Assembly: GCF_019175365.1 (NCBI RefSeq) | Contig: NZ_CP059572.1 | Span: forward strand, 2,232,001 to 2,296,000 | Source of the DNA: Actinomadura graeca | GTDB lineage: Bacteria > Actinomycetota > Actinomycetes > Streptosporangiales > Streptosporangiaceae | Direction: 5' to 3' | Length of the DNA stretch: 64,000 nt | Part shown: positions 49,945 through 58,862 of the stretch, piece by piece | Layout of the letters: the number at the start of each line of letters is the position of its first letter | Position numbering within the stretch: position 1 is the stretch's first letter | Made by a program: the position numbers and the translations under genes | Notes under the pieces: model-generated | Seen by the model: only the letters and a program-made list of their open reading frames with translations | What the model was told of the DNA's origin: nothing | Databases searched by the model: none

Positions 49945-51006
49945 TCACAGGGACGCGGGCGCGGCGGCCGGTGGAGTCCCGTCGGCCGCGGCGGGCTCGC
50001 ATCCGCAGGTGACGCCGATGCTGAGCGTGCCGTCCAGGACCACCGACCTCCCCGGGCCGCCGCCCTCGTAGAAGGTCTCCTCCAAGACGTCGAACGCGCG
50101 GGCCGCGAGCTCTTCCAGCGGAAGGCTGACGGTGGTGAGCGGGATGCTCCCGAGCCGCGCCTCGCGGATGCCGTCGAAGCCCACGACCGCGAGATCGCCG
50201 GGCACGTCCAGCCCCAGGCTCATCGCGGTGCGGATCGTCACGAACGCCTGCTCGTCGGTCGTGGCGTAGATAGCACGGGGCCGGCGGGCGCTCTCCAGGA
50301 CCGGCCGGATCGCCGCCTCCGCCTCCAGCCGGTCGAACGAGACCCGGACGAGCCTGCCGTCGGTGGACAGGCCCGCGCCCTCCATCGCCCGGCGCCAGCC
50401 CCCCTCACGCCCGGCGGCAGGCCCGCCTTCGAGCTCTCCCGCCACGCACACGATGTCCTCGTAGCCGTGCCGCAGCAGGTGCTCGACGACGAGCCTCGCG
50501 CCCTGGAAGTCGTTGAAGGTCACGCTCGGCGAGGCGGCGTCGGGGGCGGCCCACTGCACGTAGACGCGGGGCGTCTCGTCGCCCGGCGCGGGCTCCTCCC
50601 CGGTCGTCACGAAGATCCCGCGCGGGCGCAGCTCGGAGAACGCCTCGCCGTACTCCTGGCCGAGCGCGGTGAGGTAGCCGGTGTTGCCGAGCAGCGTGAG
50701 CAGGCCCCGGCTGCGTCCCTCCGTCTCGATGTGGCGCGACAGCTCGCCGAAGAAGGCGTTCGCCGTGTCGGGCACGAGCAGGCCGATGAGGTTGGACCGT
50801 CCCCCGCTCAGCGCGCCGGCGAGCGGGTTGCGCCGGTAGCCGAGCATCTGGATGGCCTCTTCGACCTTGGTCCGCGTCTTGGCCGAGACCGGCCGGGGGC
50901 CCCCGTTGAGCACGTAGCTCACGACGGCCGTCGACGTCCCCGCGAGGCGCCCGACGTCCAGAAGCGTGGGTTTGCGCGCGGGACGCGACGTGCCCTTGGA
51001 TCCCAC
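49945..51006 (-). CDS. LacI-family transcriptional repressor
   Basis: 353 residues from a GTG at 51006 (CAGGAGC just upstream); earlier starts give an unusually long tail before the DNA-binding domain. The helix-turn-helix is TLLDVGRLAGTSTAVVSYVLNG and the hinge helix NPLAGALSGGRS follows, split from the first by ARRKVEEAIQ-like residues. The periplasmic-binding-like effector domain spans residue 65 onward (LIGLLVPDTANAFFGELS, VGFDGIREARLGSIPLTTV). Two matching operators (TCTAA-N4-TTAGA) lie 0.6-0.7 kb away in the divergent importer-cupin region, and no other LacI is in the window. It probably represses both transcripts until a sugar or peptide-derived ligand binds. Confidence 0.92.
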   Translation of the reverse strand: MGSKGTSRPARKPTLLDVGRLAGTSTAVVSYVLNGGPRPVSAKTRTKVEEAIQMLGYRRNPLAGALSGGRSNLIGLLVPDTANAFFGELSRHIETEGRSRGLLTLLGNTGYLTALGQEYGEAFSELRPRGIFVTTGEEPAPGDETPRVYVQWAAPDAASPSVTFNDFQGARLVVEHLLRHGYEDIVCVAGELEGGPAAGREGGWRRAMEGAGLSTDGRLVRVSFDRLEAEAAIRPVLESARRPRAIYATTDEQAFVTIRTAMSLGLDVPGDLAVVGFDGIREARLGSIPLTTVSLPLEELAARAFDVLEETFYEGGGPGRSVVLDGTLSIGVTCGCEPAAADGTPPAAAPASL

Positions 51007-51146
51007 GCTCCTGCTCCCTGTCACTTTCCGTAGCCGCCCGAAAGTACCGGGACCCGTCCACGTCACCGCCGGCGACGTGATCGCCTTTCTCATTTTAGGA
51101 TACGCGGGGACGGCCGGCCGCCCACGCTCCTGCCGTTTGGAGGCCC

Positions 51147-52205
51147 ATGGCAGACACCGCGCCGCCGTTCCCGTACGCCGGGGAGGACGTTCGCACCCTG
51201 GTCTCGGCGCCGGGGGAAGTGGGCGACCTCACACCGGCCGACGACGAGTACGCCGCCGGGTTACGCGGCAGAGTGCAGAGCCTGGTGGGCCTCGACGTGC
51301 GGTTCGGCGGAGACCACACGTCCGTCCTCGCCCTGCGCGCCCTGGCCGCGGTGGACCGCGACCTGGAGCGGCGGGGGATCCGCAGGCGGGCCGGACGCGA
51401 CGTCCGGGCCGCGGTGGCGGAGCTGGCCGAGGTCACCGGCTGGCTCCTGTGCGACGCGAACCGGCAGGGGCCGTCGTACCGGGTCAACCGGCGGGCGCTG
51501 GAACTCGCGCGCACCGCGGGCGACTCGTCGATGGAGCTGTTCGTCGTCCACAACATGAGCCTTCAGGCCACGTATCTGCGGCGTCCGCGGACCACCCTGG
51601 CGCTGGCCGCGCCGGTCCTCGACCGCGGCGGCCTGACCCCTCGGCTGGAGGCGATGTTCCGCCTGCGGGTGGCGCGCGCATACGCGCAGATGGGGTTGAG
51701 GACCGAGGCGACGAGGACGCTCGCACATGCCACGGGGCTGCTCTCGGAAGGTGTGCACGACCGCGATCCCGGCTGGGCGTGGTGGGTGTCCGAGCGCGGC
51801 TTCACGCACGCCGCCGGGGCGATGCTCGGCGGTCTCGGCGACTGGAAGGCGGCGATCGACCCGATCCAGCGGGCCCTGGCGGCCGCTCCCCCGGAGGCGC
51901 ACCGGGAACGTTTCCTCTACCTGTGCGTCCTGATGCACGCCCAGCTGGAGGCGGGGGCGTGGCGCGACGCGGAACCCACCGCCCGCGAGATCGTCCCGCT
52001 GCTGCGGACCGTGCGCTCCGGCAGGCCCCTGGCCAGGCTCTCGGCCACCCTCGACCGCTTCCACCGGGACGGCCGGCCGCCGCGCGCGGCACGGGGCATC
52101 GTGGGCGATCTCCGGCACGCCATGGGCGGCGGGCAGGCGGATCACCGGCCCCCGCCTTCACCCGGGTGCGGGGGGACCGGGCGAAGGCGGGGTCCCGGCT
52201 TCTGA
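51147..52205 (+). CDS. TPR-like helical protein, related to the C-terminal part of XRE regulators
   Basis: 352 residues from an ATG with GGAGG three bases upstream. The sequence is helical throughout, with helix pairs like those of tetratricopeptide domains (GWLLCDANRQG, RALELARTAGD, LFVVHNMSLQATYLRRP, ALAAPVLDRGGL). This resembles the region after the helix-turn-helix in many actinomycete XRE regulators, but the HTH itself is missing; residues 25-60 do not fit one. The last 50 residues are basic and low in pattern. It may be a partner-binding protein. It stands alone: LacI is divergent upstream and the M28 peptidase gene converges downstream. Confidence 0.6.
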   Translation: MADTAPPFPYAGEDVRTLVSAPGEVGDLTPADDEYAAGLRGRVQSLVGLDVRFGGDHTSVLALRALAAVDRDLERRGIRRRAGRDVRAAVAELAEVTGWLLCDANRQGPSYRVNRRALELARTAGDSSMELFVVHNMSLQATYLRRPRTTLALAAPVLDRGGLTPRLEAMFRLRVARAYAQMGLRTEATRTLAHATGLLSEGVHDRDPGWAWWVSERGFTHAAGAMLGGLGDWKAAIDPIQRALAAAPPEAHRERFLYLCVLMHAQLEAGAWRDAEPTAREIVPLLRTVRSGRPLARLSATLDRFHRDGRPPRAARGIVGDLRHAMGGGQADHRPPPSPGCGGTGRRRGPGF

Positions 52206-52234
52206 GGCCGGTTCCGGGGATGCGCCGGGAGGCG

Positions 52235-53185
52235 TCAGGCGGCCGGCCGCTGCCGCGGTCCGGGCTGCGCGGCGACGCCGGGGATGCCCGCGAGCTTCCA
52301 CGCCGCGTAGGCGGCGGCGTTGGTGCTGTGCCCCATGACGGACGACTCGATGTTGTTGATGTCGTCGCACTTGGAGTGGTAGCAGGGGTCGTCACCACTG
52401 GTGATGCCGGTCACCTCGATGCCCGCGCTCTTGAACGAGGCGTGGTCGGAGCGTCCGGAGATGTTGATGCCCTTGGTGGCGATGTTCTTGCTGCGGAAGA
52501 ACTCGGTGAACGTCGCGCCGAGGGTCGTGGAGTCGGTGTAGACGCCCCAGGTCTTGGTGTTCTTCGCGCCCACCATGTCGAAGTTCAGATAGGACTTGAT
52601 CTTCGTCCGCTCGGCGGAGGGCAGCTGGGAGACATAGTACTTCGAGCCGATCAGGCCGAGCTCCTCGGCGCCCCACCAGCCGAACCGCAGCCGCTTGGTC
52701 GGCTTGGCGTCGGCGCGCGCGACGGCGAGCGCGGTCTCCAGCACGGCGCTGGACCCCGAGGCGTTGTCGTTGATGCCGGGCCCGGCGGGGACGCTGTCCA
52801 GGTGCGAGCCCAGGAACACGATCTGGTTGGGGTCGCCCTGCGGCCAGTCGGCGATGACGTTCCAGCCGGTGGCGCCCTGGTGGGTGAAGGACTGGAGCGT
52901 GGTCTGGAAACCGGCCGCGTCCAGCTTGGCCTTCACGTAGTCGGCGGACGCGCGGTAGCCGGGCTTGCCGTGCGCCCGGTTGCCGCTGTTGGCGGCGGCG
53001 ATGGACTGGAACTGCTGGGCGTGCGCCATCGAGTTGGCCGCCGGGATGTCCGGCGACAGGACGGCGGCCGCCACCGGCGCCGGCGTGGACGCCGAGGCGC
53101 CGCCGGGCACGCCCGTCAGCGCCGTGACCAGCCCGACGCCGAGCGCCGCCGCGCCGAGCAGGGCCTTGTGTTTCATCTTGCGCAT
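52235..53185 (-). CDS. Secreted M28-family zinc aminopeptidase
   Basis: 316 residues from the ATG at 53185 (AGGAGG nine bases upstream). The signal peptide is KMKHKALLGAAALGVGLV, then TALTGVPGGASAS. All five zinc ligands of the M28 family appear: GSHLDS (His), NDNASGS (Asp), WGAEELGL (Glu), NFDMVG (Asp) and CYHSKCDD (His). It matches the Streptomyces griseus-type leucine aminopeptidase in length and motifs. It is exported to trim peptides outside the cell. Confidence 0.93.
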   Translation of the reverse strand: MRKMKHKALLGAAALGVGLVTALTGVPGGASASTPAPVAAAVLSPDIPAANSMAHAQQFQSIAAANSGNRAHGKPGYRASADYVKAKLDAAGFQTTLQSFTHQGATGWNVIADWPQGDPNQIVFLGSHLDSVPAGPGINDNASGSSAVLETALAVARADAKPTKRLRFGWWGAEELGLIGSKYYVSQLPSAERTKIKSYLNFDMVGAKNTKTWGVYTDSTTLGATFTEFFRSKNIATKGINISGRSDHASFKSAGIEVTGITSGDDPCYHSKCDDINNIESSVMGHSTNAAAYAAWKLAGIPGVAAQPGPRQRPAA

Positions 53186-53389
53186 TCGTCATTCCCTCCT
53201 GCGGGGGCTCTGGCGCATGCGCGCCAGAGGGGGGATGACCGTGGACGGTAGGGCGCGACGAGAAGCGCGGTAAACGGCAATGTGTGACGAATTCCAGTTT
53301 CAGGCGGAATTTCGACACCCTTTCCCAGATGGGGCGGAAATCGAAGAACACCCTTCCCGGATCGGCGCCTCAATAATCAAACCGCCTGT

Positions 53390-54190
53390 TCAGCGCGCTT
53401 TGTGAAAGTGAAAAAGAGGCTCGATTGGAACGATCGAACGCCACCGGGTATTCGTGCCCCATTCGCCACGGCCGCCATCCGGTGGCAGCACCCCGTCACC
53501 GCACAGCCGACCGAGGCCCGGGTCCCCGGCGACGACCCGGTCTTGCCGCGCACGGCCCGCGATGACCGCGGCCCGCATGAGCGGCTCGGCGTTGCCCGGC
53601 AGCACGGCGGCCGCCCGGTCGAGGGCCGTGAGCGCCTCGGTGACGGTGTCCTCGGGTGGGGGCCGCTCCCCCGTGACCAGGCCGGGGTGAAGATGACGCC
53701 GATGCCGGTGTAGGCGCGGTGCAGGTCGAGCAGGCGGCCGAGCTCGCCGAGCGGATCGCCGTGGTCGTCGACGCGCAGGTCCGCCTCGACCCCGTCCGCG
53801 GCGTGCGCGCCGGGACGGGCGGAGACGACGCGCAGCGCGGCGAGACCGTCCGCGCAGTCGCGGGGTGAGCCTGCGGCGGCCATGGCGTCCGCCAGTGCTC
53901 CGGTACGGCGGAGGGTGTCGGGCCGCGTGCGGCGAGTGCCCCCGCCGCGTCCGCGACGCCGATCCGCTCGGTCATGGAGTTGCGGGGCGCGGTCGCCAGG
54001 TAGACGGCGAACAGCTCTCGGAGGCTGTCGCGGGCCGCGTCCGCCTCACCGTCCTCGGCGATGGAGCAGAACGCGTACACCACGAGCCGGTGCCCGGGAC
54101 CCGCACCGCCCCCGGCGAGCTGCGCGCGCCCAGCGGACGTAGTCGGGACCGGCGAGGACGGACAAGATGATGCCATCCGCCTCCGTGCCG
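53390..54190 (-). pseudogene. Chimeric remnant: LLM-type monooxygenase tail joined to a DUF1028 tail
   Basis: Three consecutive frames contain matches. At about 54140-53870 the frame reads HRLVVYAFCSIAEDGEADAA and AVPEHWR, like the C-terminal part of luciferase-like monooxygenases; one base later the frame shifts to AMAAAGSPRDCADGLAALR. That same frame then reads VEADLRVDDHGDPLGELGRL, a signature of DUF1028 proteins, up to HRAYTGIG, and the end moves again to EALTALDRAAAVLPGN. The joint is at AALR. No complete gene of either family is present. The pieces look like decayed neighbours fused by deletion. The family matches are by eye. Confidence 0.5.
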
Positions 54191-54239
54191 GACTGGCGGA
54201 GCGCCTTCGAACGCTCACTCCGGCGTAGAGGGACGGACG

Positions 54240-54544
54240 GCTCTCAGGCGGATGGTCCAACCTGATGCCGCGGGCGGTGAACGAGGTGAACTCGCCGCCG
54301 AGGGACCAGCCGCGCGATGTCCTCTCGCACCTCCAGCCACATGATCCGCACGTCGGGCCTGCTGACGAAGTCGGTCCGCTCCCGGTAGTACTCCCAGAGT
54401 CCGGCCTTCTCCCGCATGCTGACGTAGGGGTGGCCGTTGAGGTTGATCACCAGGTACCCGTCTCCCGGCGAGGGACACGGGCAACATGCGGGGGATCTCG
54501 GAGCCGTCCGCCACGGGTGCGCGGCGGGTCGCGCACCCGCTCAT
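54240..54544 (-). pseudogene. Short unknown gene with a frameshift
   Basis: An ATG at 54544 opens SGCATRRAPVADGSEIPRML; about 60 bases later the plausible continuation is in another frame (GDGYLVINLNGHPYVSM, then EKAGLWEYYRERTDFVSRP and IMWLEVREDIARLVPRR). The amino-acid content of that second frame looks like real protein, but I do not recognise the family and both ends fade into random sequence. Confidence 0.4.
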
Positions 54545-54545
54545 C

Positions 54546-54722
54546 TCATGTCCTTTCCTTGGAGGCGCCGCCGCCCGCCCGCCGACCGTCCCGGTAGACG
54601 GTGTGGACGCGGTCGGCGAGGGCGCCTAACTCGTTGGGGGGTCCCCAGTAAGGACGCAGAAGTCGGCGCGGCCGCCGAGCGCAAGCGTGCCGAGGTCGGG
54701 GGCGCCGAGCGGCGCCACCGCG
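54546..54722 (-). pseudogene. Amidohydrolase C-terminal remnant with a frameshift
   Basis: Minus-strand sequence from 54722 reads GAPDLGTLALGGRADFCVL, then TGDPP and a premature stop. Adding one C to the run at about 54641-54646 restores NELGALADRVHTVYRDGRRA to a stop at 54546. GRADFCVLTGDPPNELGAL is typical of the last strands of amidohydrolases (dihydroorotase-like). Nothing of the rest of the gene lies upstream; 54723-54960 holds no gene I can support. Confidence 0.6.
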
Positions 54723-54960
54723 GGCGGGAAACGCCACTACACCGACCAGCATGTCCAGCGAGCCTGCAGATCGCGGTGCTGCGGCGCTGGCACGGGTGGA
54801 AACTCGCGGCGATCCGCACCGCCCTGCCAGACCCGCCGGACCACCAGGCCACGCGCCGCCACTAGAACAACGAGACGCACTCCTCATCCGCCCGACCGAG
54901 CTGGCGAACCCGCCTCCTGCGATAGTGCGGCGAACGAATACACCTCCCAGGTCAGCTGGT

Positions 54961-55179
54961 TCAGCGCCCTGCTCCTTGGACGACGACGTAAACGGCACCG
55001 AAGACGTTGAATCCGGTGGCCACGGAAGCGCCGAGCATCGGATTCAGGGAGAACGACGCCGCCGTGGCGGCGGACGCGGTGCCTCCGCATGCGGCGGGGG
55101 CCATCAAAGGCCCCGCCTTGACTCGCACGGCCTGGGAGGCGTTCTTCATCACGGCGAGCAGCCGCGGTTTCCTGGGCAC
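54961..55179 (-). CDS. Small hydrophobic peptide, possibly secreted or bacteriocin-like
   Basis: 72 residues from a GTG at 55179 with GGAG eight bases upstream; an in-frame ATG at 55149 would give 62. After a short basic start (PRKPRLLAVMKNASQAVRVK) the peptide is rich in Ala, Ser, Gly and hydrophobic residues (GTASAATAASFSLNPMLGAS, then VFGAVYVVVQGAG), like a membrane-active peptide. It has one cysteine. It follows the phospholipase A2 gene after a terminator, so it may have its own promoter. No family is recognised. Confidence 0.45.
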   Translation of the reverse strand: MPRKPRLLAVMKNASQAVRVKAGPLMAPAACGGTASAATAASFSLNPMLGASVATGFNVFGAVYVVVQGAGR

Positions 55180-55233
55180 GCTGATACTCCGTTTCGTGCG
55201 CGTGGAGGAAAGCAGGTGATCGGACGGAGCGAA

Positions 55234-55261
55234 AAGGGGCCGGATTCCCGTCCGGCCCCTT
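55234..55261 (-). terminator. Terminator after the phospholipase A2 gene
   Basis: A perfect 11-bp stem (AAGGGGCCGGA at 55234-55244 with 55251-55261) and a six-base loop, with a short T-run on the minus strand. It starts 20 bases beyond the phospholipase stop. Confidence 0.75.
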
Positions 55262-55280
55262 CCGCCGCCTCAGCCGCCGG

Positions 55281-55712
55281 TCAGGCGACGTTCCCCATCG
55301 GGGCGGTGTAGGAGTAGGACTCCCACGAGGGCTGCCCGAACTTCCGGACACCCTGGTAGTAGGCACCGGCCCTGATCTCGCAGGGCCTGCCGGACCCGAG
55401 CGCTTCGCACGAGGCGAGCATGTCGTTGTAGAACCACTGGTCGCAGGTCGCGCGGTCGGACCAGTGGTAGCGGTAGCAGCCGTCGTGGTGCTTGCAGGCG
55501 TGGTGGAAGTCGTAGGCGGTGCCCAGGTCGCTGCCCGAGTCGGGAACGGCGGTGCAGCCGTCGGTCGTCCACCATTCGCCACCCTCGTTGTGTGGTGTGG
55601 CGTTCACCCCGGGTTCGGTCGTCGCCCACACGGGTCCCGCTCCCGCCACCACGGTCGTCCCGAGTGCCACGGTGGCCGCCAGCGCCACCGTGAGCCTCCT
55701 CATGCTGATCAT
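55281..55712 (-). CDS. Secreted phospholipase A2
   Basis: 143 residues from the ATG at 55712 (GGAG six bases upstream). The signal peptide is ISMRRLTVALAATVALGTTV, then AGAGPVWA, ending near residue 30. The mature domain has the bacterial PLA2 active-site helix FHHACKHHDGCY (H76, D77), with a second helix containing CDQWFYNDMLASC; four cysteines there could form two disulfides. The upstream Asp-Gly loop binds calcium (DGCTAVPDSGSDLGTAYDF region, about 51-69). Family members hydrolyse the sn-2 acyl chain of glycerophospholipids outside the cell. The gene is divergent from the sensor kinase, so the two-component system may control it. Confidence 0.87.
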   Translation of the reverse strand: MISMRRLTVALAATVALGTTVVAGAGPVWATTEPGVNATPHNEGGEWWTTDGCTAVPDSGSDLGTAYDFHHACKHHDGCYRYHWSDRATCDQWFYNDMLASCEALGSGRPCEIRAGAYYQGVRKFGQPSWESYSYTAPMGNVA

Positions 55713-55849
55713 TGCGTCTCCGGATTCGAGTCGTTGATCCGACACCGCAGAAGGTACCGAGGATTCACCGCACATCTGGTCGGGCGATCGACCGACATCT
55801 TCGACGCCGTTTCCGGACGATACTCGGCCCATCGCACCATAGGATCGGG

Positions 55850-58159
55850 ATGCGCGACGAGGGCGGGCGGGGCATGTCAGGGAGAACGGACGGCACGACT
55901 GCCGGAACGGCGGTCGCCCATCTCGACCGGCTCGGCCATGGCTACGGGGCCGCCATCCGCGCTGCGACATTGATCCCTTTGACTTTGATCGCCTTTCTGG
56001 TGGCAGGGGACGTGCCCCATCCCGCCGCCGTCTTCGCGATCATGGCGGTCCTGTGCGCGTGGAGCGGCCTTTATGTGCGGTGGCTGCGACGGGCCGACGG
56101 CACACGTCCCTGGATGACGCTGCTCGACGCGGGGGTGCTGGCCGGTCTGGGGCTGAGCGCCCCGCTCACCGTCCCGGCCGGATGGCTCGCGGACGGGAGG
56201 TCCTGGCTGTTACCGCTCGTCGCGTTCGCCTGCGTCGGCTACCAGTACTACGCGCGGCCGCTGGTCGGCGCCGCGGCCGCCACGATCGTGGTGGCCGCGG
56301 CGATCACCGGGACGGTGCGCGCGTTACCCGGCGGGGCGCCTGGCGACAGCCTGGTGACCGCGTGCTGGACCGGCGTCGTCGCGGTCCTCGCCCGGATCCT
56401 GTGGACGCTCGTCGACCGCGGCGGGCGGCGCGCGGACGCCATGGCGGCGAAGGCGGAACGAGCGCGGTCGCAGCTCCTGGAACAGGAGGGCAAGCAGGTC
56501 GCAGAGCGCGACCACAACCGCAGCCTGCACGACAACGCCGCACAGACACTGCTCATCGTCGGGACGGGACAGGAGACAGGGCCGCCCGGGCTGCTGGCCG
56601 CGGAGGCCCGTGCCAACCTGAAGGCCCTGCACACCTGGGGTGAGAACAGGCCGTCGCGCACCGATCTCATGGAGGGGATCCGCGACCTGGCCGGGCAGTA
56701 CCCGCTCGCGGTCTCGGCCATCGGACCGCCCCGGCTCACACTGCCGCCGGAGGTCGTGCTCGCGTTCACCGACGCCTGCCGCGAAGCCTTGCGGAACGTC
56801 GTCAAGCACGCGGGGGTGGACCGCTGCGAGATCAGCGTGACGGGATCGTCGAAACGGTTCCAGGTGGACGTCGTGGACACCGGTCACGGATTCGACCCGG
56901 CGAAGGTGCCGTCGGTCCGGCGGGGTCTGCGCGGATCGATAGCGGGACCGGTCGCCATGGTCGGCGGCAGCACGGCGATCGGGTCGGCGCCCGGTGCCGG
57001 GACGCGCGTCACGCTGCGGTGGTCGGTGGACGCCCAGGAGGCCCCGCGGCGGTCACCCGGCTCCCCTCTGATGACCGAGGCGGAGTTCCTCGTCGGGCTG
57101 CGCTGGGCCGTGGTGGTGATCGCACTGACGATCCTGGGCTCGTTCAGCATGGGCCGCCACCTTGACGCGTACCGTCCGCTCGCCGTGCAGGCCACGGCGT
57201 ACGGGGTGCTGCTCGCCATCGCGGCCGCCGAGTTCGTCCTCATCCTCACCCGCGGGCGATGGGGCCGGATGCGCTGGCCCGCGGCGGCCCTGGCGCTCGG
57301 CGCGTCGGCCGCGGCCTGCGCCTCTCTCCCGCCCGGAGGAGCCGGGACGGCGGCGAACTGGGCGTTCGGCACCGTCGGCTGGCTCGGGGTGGCCGTGCTG
57401 CTCGACCGGCGGTTCGGCTGGCTGATCGGGTTCCTCGCCGTGCACGAGACGATCAACCTGACGGCCCTCCTGGTCTCCGGCGGGCGGGACCTCGACTCCG
57501 TCCTCAACTTCGCGGCCGGCTCGATCACGACGATCGGGTTCCCGTTCGCCACGGGCATCGCGGCGACCGTCCTGCGCGGGGTCGCGGAGAGGGCCGAGGC
57601 ACAGCGCAAGGAGGCGGAGGCGCACAGCAGGGCCGCGAAGATCGAGGCGGTCCGGCACGAGGTATGGCAGGAGCGGTACGCGGATCTGTCCGTCACGGTG
57701 GCACCGCTGCTGGCGGGCCTGGCCGGCGGAACGCTCCGGCCGGACGACCCGGAGGTCCAGCGGCTCTGCTGGATCGAGGCCGCACGGATGAGGCGGCTGT
57801 TCGCCGAGACCGACGATGTGGACAGCCCCCTGCTGCACGAACTCGCCGAATGCGTCGATATCGCCGTCCAGAAGGGCGTCAAGGCCGAGCTGAAGGCGCA
57901 CGGAGACCTCGGGCCGATCCCGAGGGAGATCAGGCGGGCGCTGACCGAGGTGCCGCTGGCCGCCCTCGCCAAGGCCGGGACCCGTGCCCGGGTGACGGTC
58001 ATCGACGCCTACGGCGTCGTGTCGGTCACCGTGGTCAGCGACTGCGGGCCGGTCAGGATTCCCGAGCAGCCGGAGATCACCGTCGTGGTCGACGACCTGG
58101 TCGACGAGAACGAGTTCTGGGTGGAGGCGACATGGAGGAACCCCTCATCACAGCAGTGA
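55850..58159 (+). CDS. Membrane sensor histidine kinase with a duplicated, degenerate second half
   Basis: 769 residues from the ATG at 55850 (AGGA five bases upstream; 55874 is an alternative). Four to five membrane helices come first (about 30-185). HisKA_3 is at about 215-280 with the phospho-accepting histidine in RSLHDNAAQTLL (H227), then an HATPase domain at about 295-400 with DACREALRNVVKHAG (N-box) and DTGHGFD. A second set of about five membrane helices (about 415-580) and a second kinase-like region (EVWQERYADLSVTVAPLLA, then ALTEVPLAALAKAG) follow, but no His-Asp pair or glycine box survives in this half. The duplication suggests intramolecular regulation. The next gene is its response regulator, overlapping by 28 bases. 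Confidence 0.85.
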   Translation: MRDEGGRGMSGRTDGTTAGTAVAHLDRLGHGYGAAIRAATLIPLTLIAFLVAGDVPHPAAVFAIMAVLCAWSGLYVRWLRRADGTRPWMTLLDAGVLAGLGLSAPLTVPAGWLADGRSWLLPLVAFACVGYQYYARPLVGAAAATIVVAAAITGTVRALPGGAPGDSLVTACWTGVVAVLARILWTLVDRGGRRADAMAAKAERARSQLLEQEGKQVAERDHNRSLHDNAAQTLLIVGTGQETGPPGLLAAEARANLKALHTWGENRPSRTDLMEGIRDLAGQYPLAVSAIGPPRLTLPPEVVLAFTDACREALRNVVKHAGVDRCEISVTGSSKRFQVDVVDTGHGFDPAKVPSVRRGLRGSIAGPVAMVGGSTAIGSAPGAGTRVTLRWSVDAQEAPRRSPGSPLMTEAEFLVGLRWAVVVIALTILGSFSMGRHLDAYRPLAVQATAYGVLLAIAAAEFVLILTRGRWGRMRWPAAALALGASAAACASLPPGGAGTAANWAFGTVGWLGVAVLLDRRFGWLIGFLAVHETINLTALLVSGGRDLDSVLNFAAGSITTIGFPFATGIAATVLRGVAERAEAQRKEAEAHSRAAKIEAVRHEVWQERYADLSVTVAPLLAGLAGGTLRPDDPEVQRLCWIEAARMRRLFAETDDVDSPLLHELAECVDIAVQKGVKAELKAHGDLGPIPREIRRALTEVPLAALAKAGTRARVTVIDAYGVVSVTVVSDCGPVRIPEQPEITVVVDDLVDENEFWVEATWRNPSSQQ

Positions 58160-58806
58160 TCATCGACAATCATTCGGTGATCGCGGCGGGCGTGCGCACC
58201 TGGTGCGAGCGGGCCCGGCCGCCCATCCGGCTGATCGACGCCGGGAACAGGCTCGCGCGGGTGTGGACGGGCGAGGGCGGCGAGGCCGACGTCGTCGTCT
58301 TCGACCTGTGCATGCGCGTGGAGAAGGAGCCGGAGTTCAAGGAGCTGGACCGGCTCGTCCGGCAGGGCCGCCGGGTCGTCGTGTTCTCCGGCGAGGTCGG
58401 CCGGGACAGCGTGCTCAGATGCATGGAGCTCGGGGCGATGGCCTATGTGACCAAGGACGAGGGCGAGGAGCACCTCGTGCCCGCCATCGAGGCCGTCGCC
58501 CGAGGCGGGACCTACACCGGCCCGCAACAGGCCGGGATCATGGTCACCGCGCCCGACCGGCCCGCGCTCGCCGAGAGCGAGATCCGTGCGTTGCGCGCCT
58601 GGTGCGCGGGGGCGTCGATACCGCGGGTCGCCAAGAGGCTGGGCGTCTCCCCCAGGACGGTCGAAACCTACATCGAGCGGGCGCGCAAGAAGTACGACGA
58701 CGTCGGCAGACCCTGCCCGACGAAGACGCTCGCCACGCTGCGGATGGTGGAGGACGGCCATCTCGACGTGAAGGAGATCGAACGTCCACAGGATGGCGAG
58801 GTCTGA
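58132..58806 (+). CDS. LuxR/NarL-family response regulator
   Basis: 224 residues from an ATG with GGAGGCGAC upstream, inside the end of the kinase gene. The receiver domain has an acidic pocket (D12), phospho-acceptor Asp in VVVFDLCMR (D58), and the Lys in YVTKDEGEEH. The C-terminal GerE/LuxR helix-turn-helix is ALAESEIRALRAWCAGASIP, then RVAKRLGVSPRTVETYIERA. The overlap ensures coupled expression with the kinase. Targets are unknown; the divergent phospholipase A2 gene is a candidate. Confidence 0.93.
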   Translation: MEEPLITAVIIDNHSVIAAGVRTWCERARPPIRLIDAGNRLARVWTGEGGEADVVVFDLCMRVEKEPEFKELDRLVRQGRRVVVFSGEVGRDSVLRCMELGAMAYVTKDEGEEHLVPAIEAVARGGTYTGPQQAGIMVTAPDRPALAESEIRALRAWCAGASIPRVAKRLGVSPRTVETYIERARKKYDDVGRPCPTKTLATLRMVEDGHLDVKEIERPQDGEV

Positions 58807-58821
58807 GGGCGGCACACCAGT

Positions 58822-58846
58822 CCCGGCCCCGGAGGCCGGGGCCGGG
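58822..58846. terminator. Terminator between the convergent response regulator and carboxylase genes
   Basis: CCCGGCCCCGG (58822-58832) pairs exactly with 58836-58846 across a three-base loop. It lies 15 bases after the response regulator stop and 16 bases past the carboxylase stop. Confidence 0.7.
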
Positions 58847-58862
58847 GGCGGCGGGCTGTTCT

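Noticed and set aside
54437..54865. Plus-strand frame ending in LQIAVLRRWHGWKLAAIRTA, like an HTH or transposase piece
   Set aside because: It lies antisense to the amidohydrolase remnant, has no start signal and only a short suggestive stretch.
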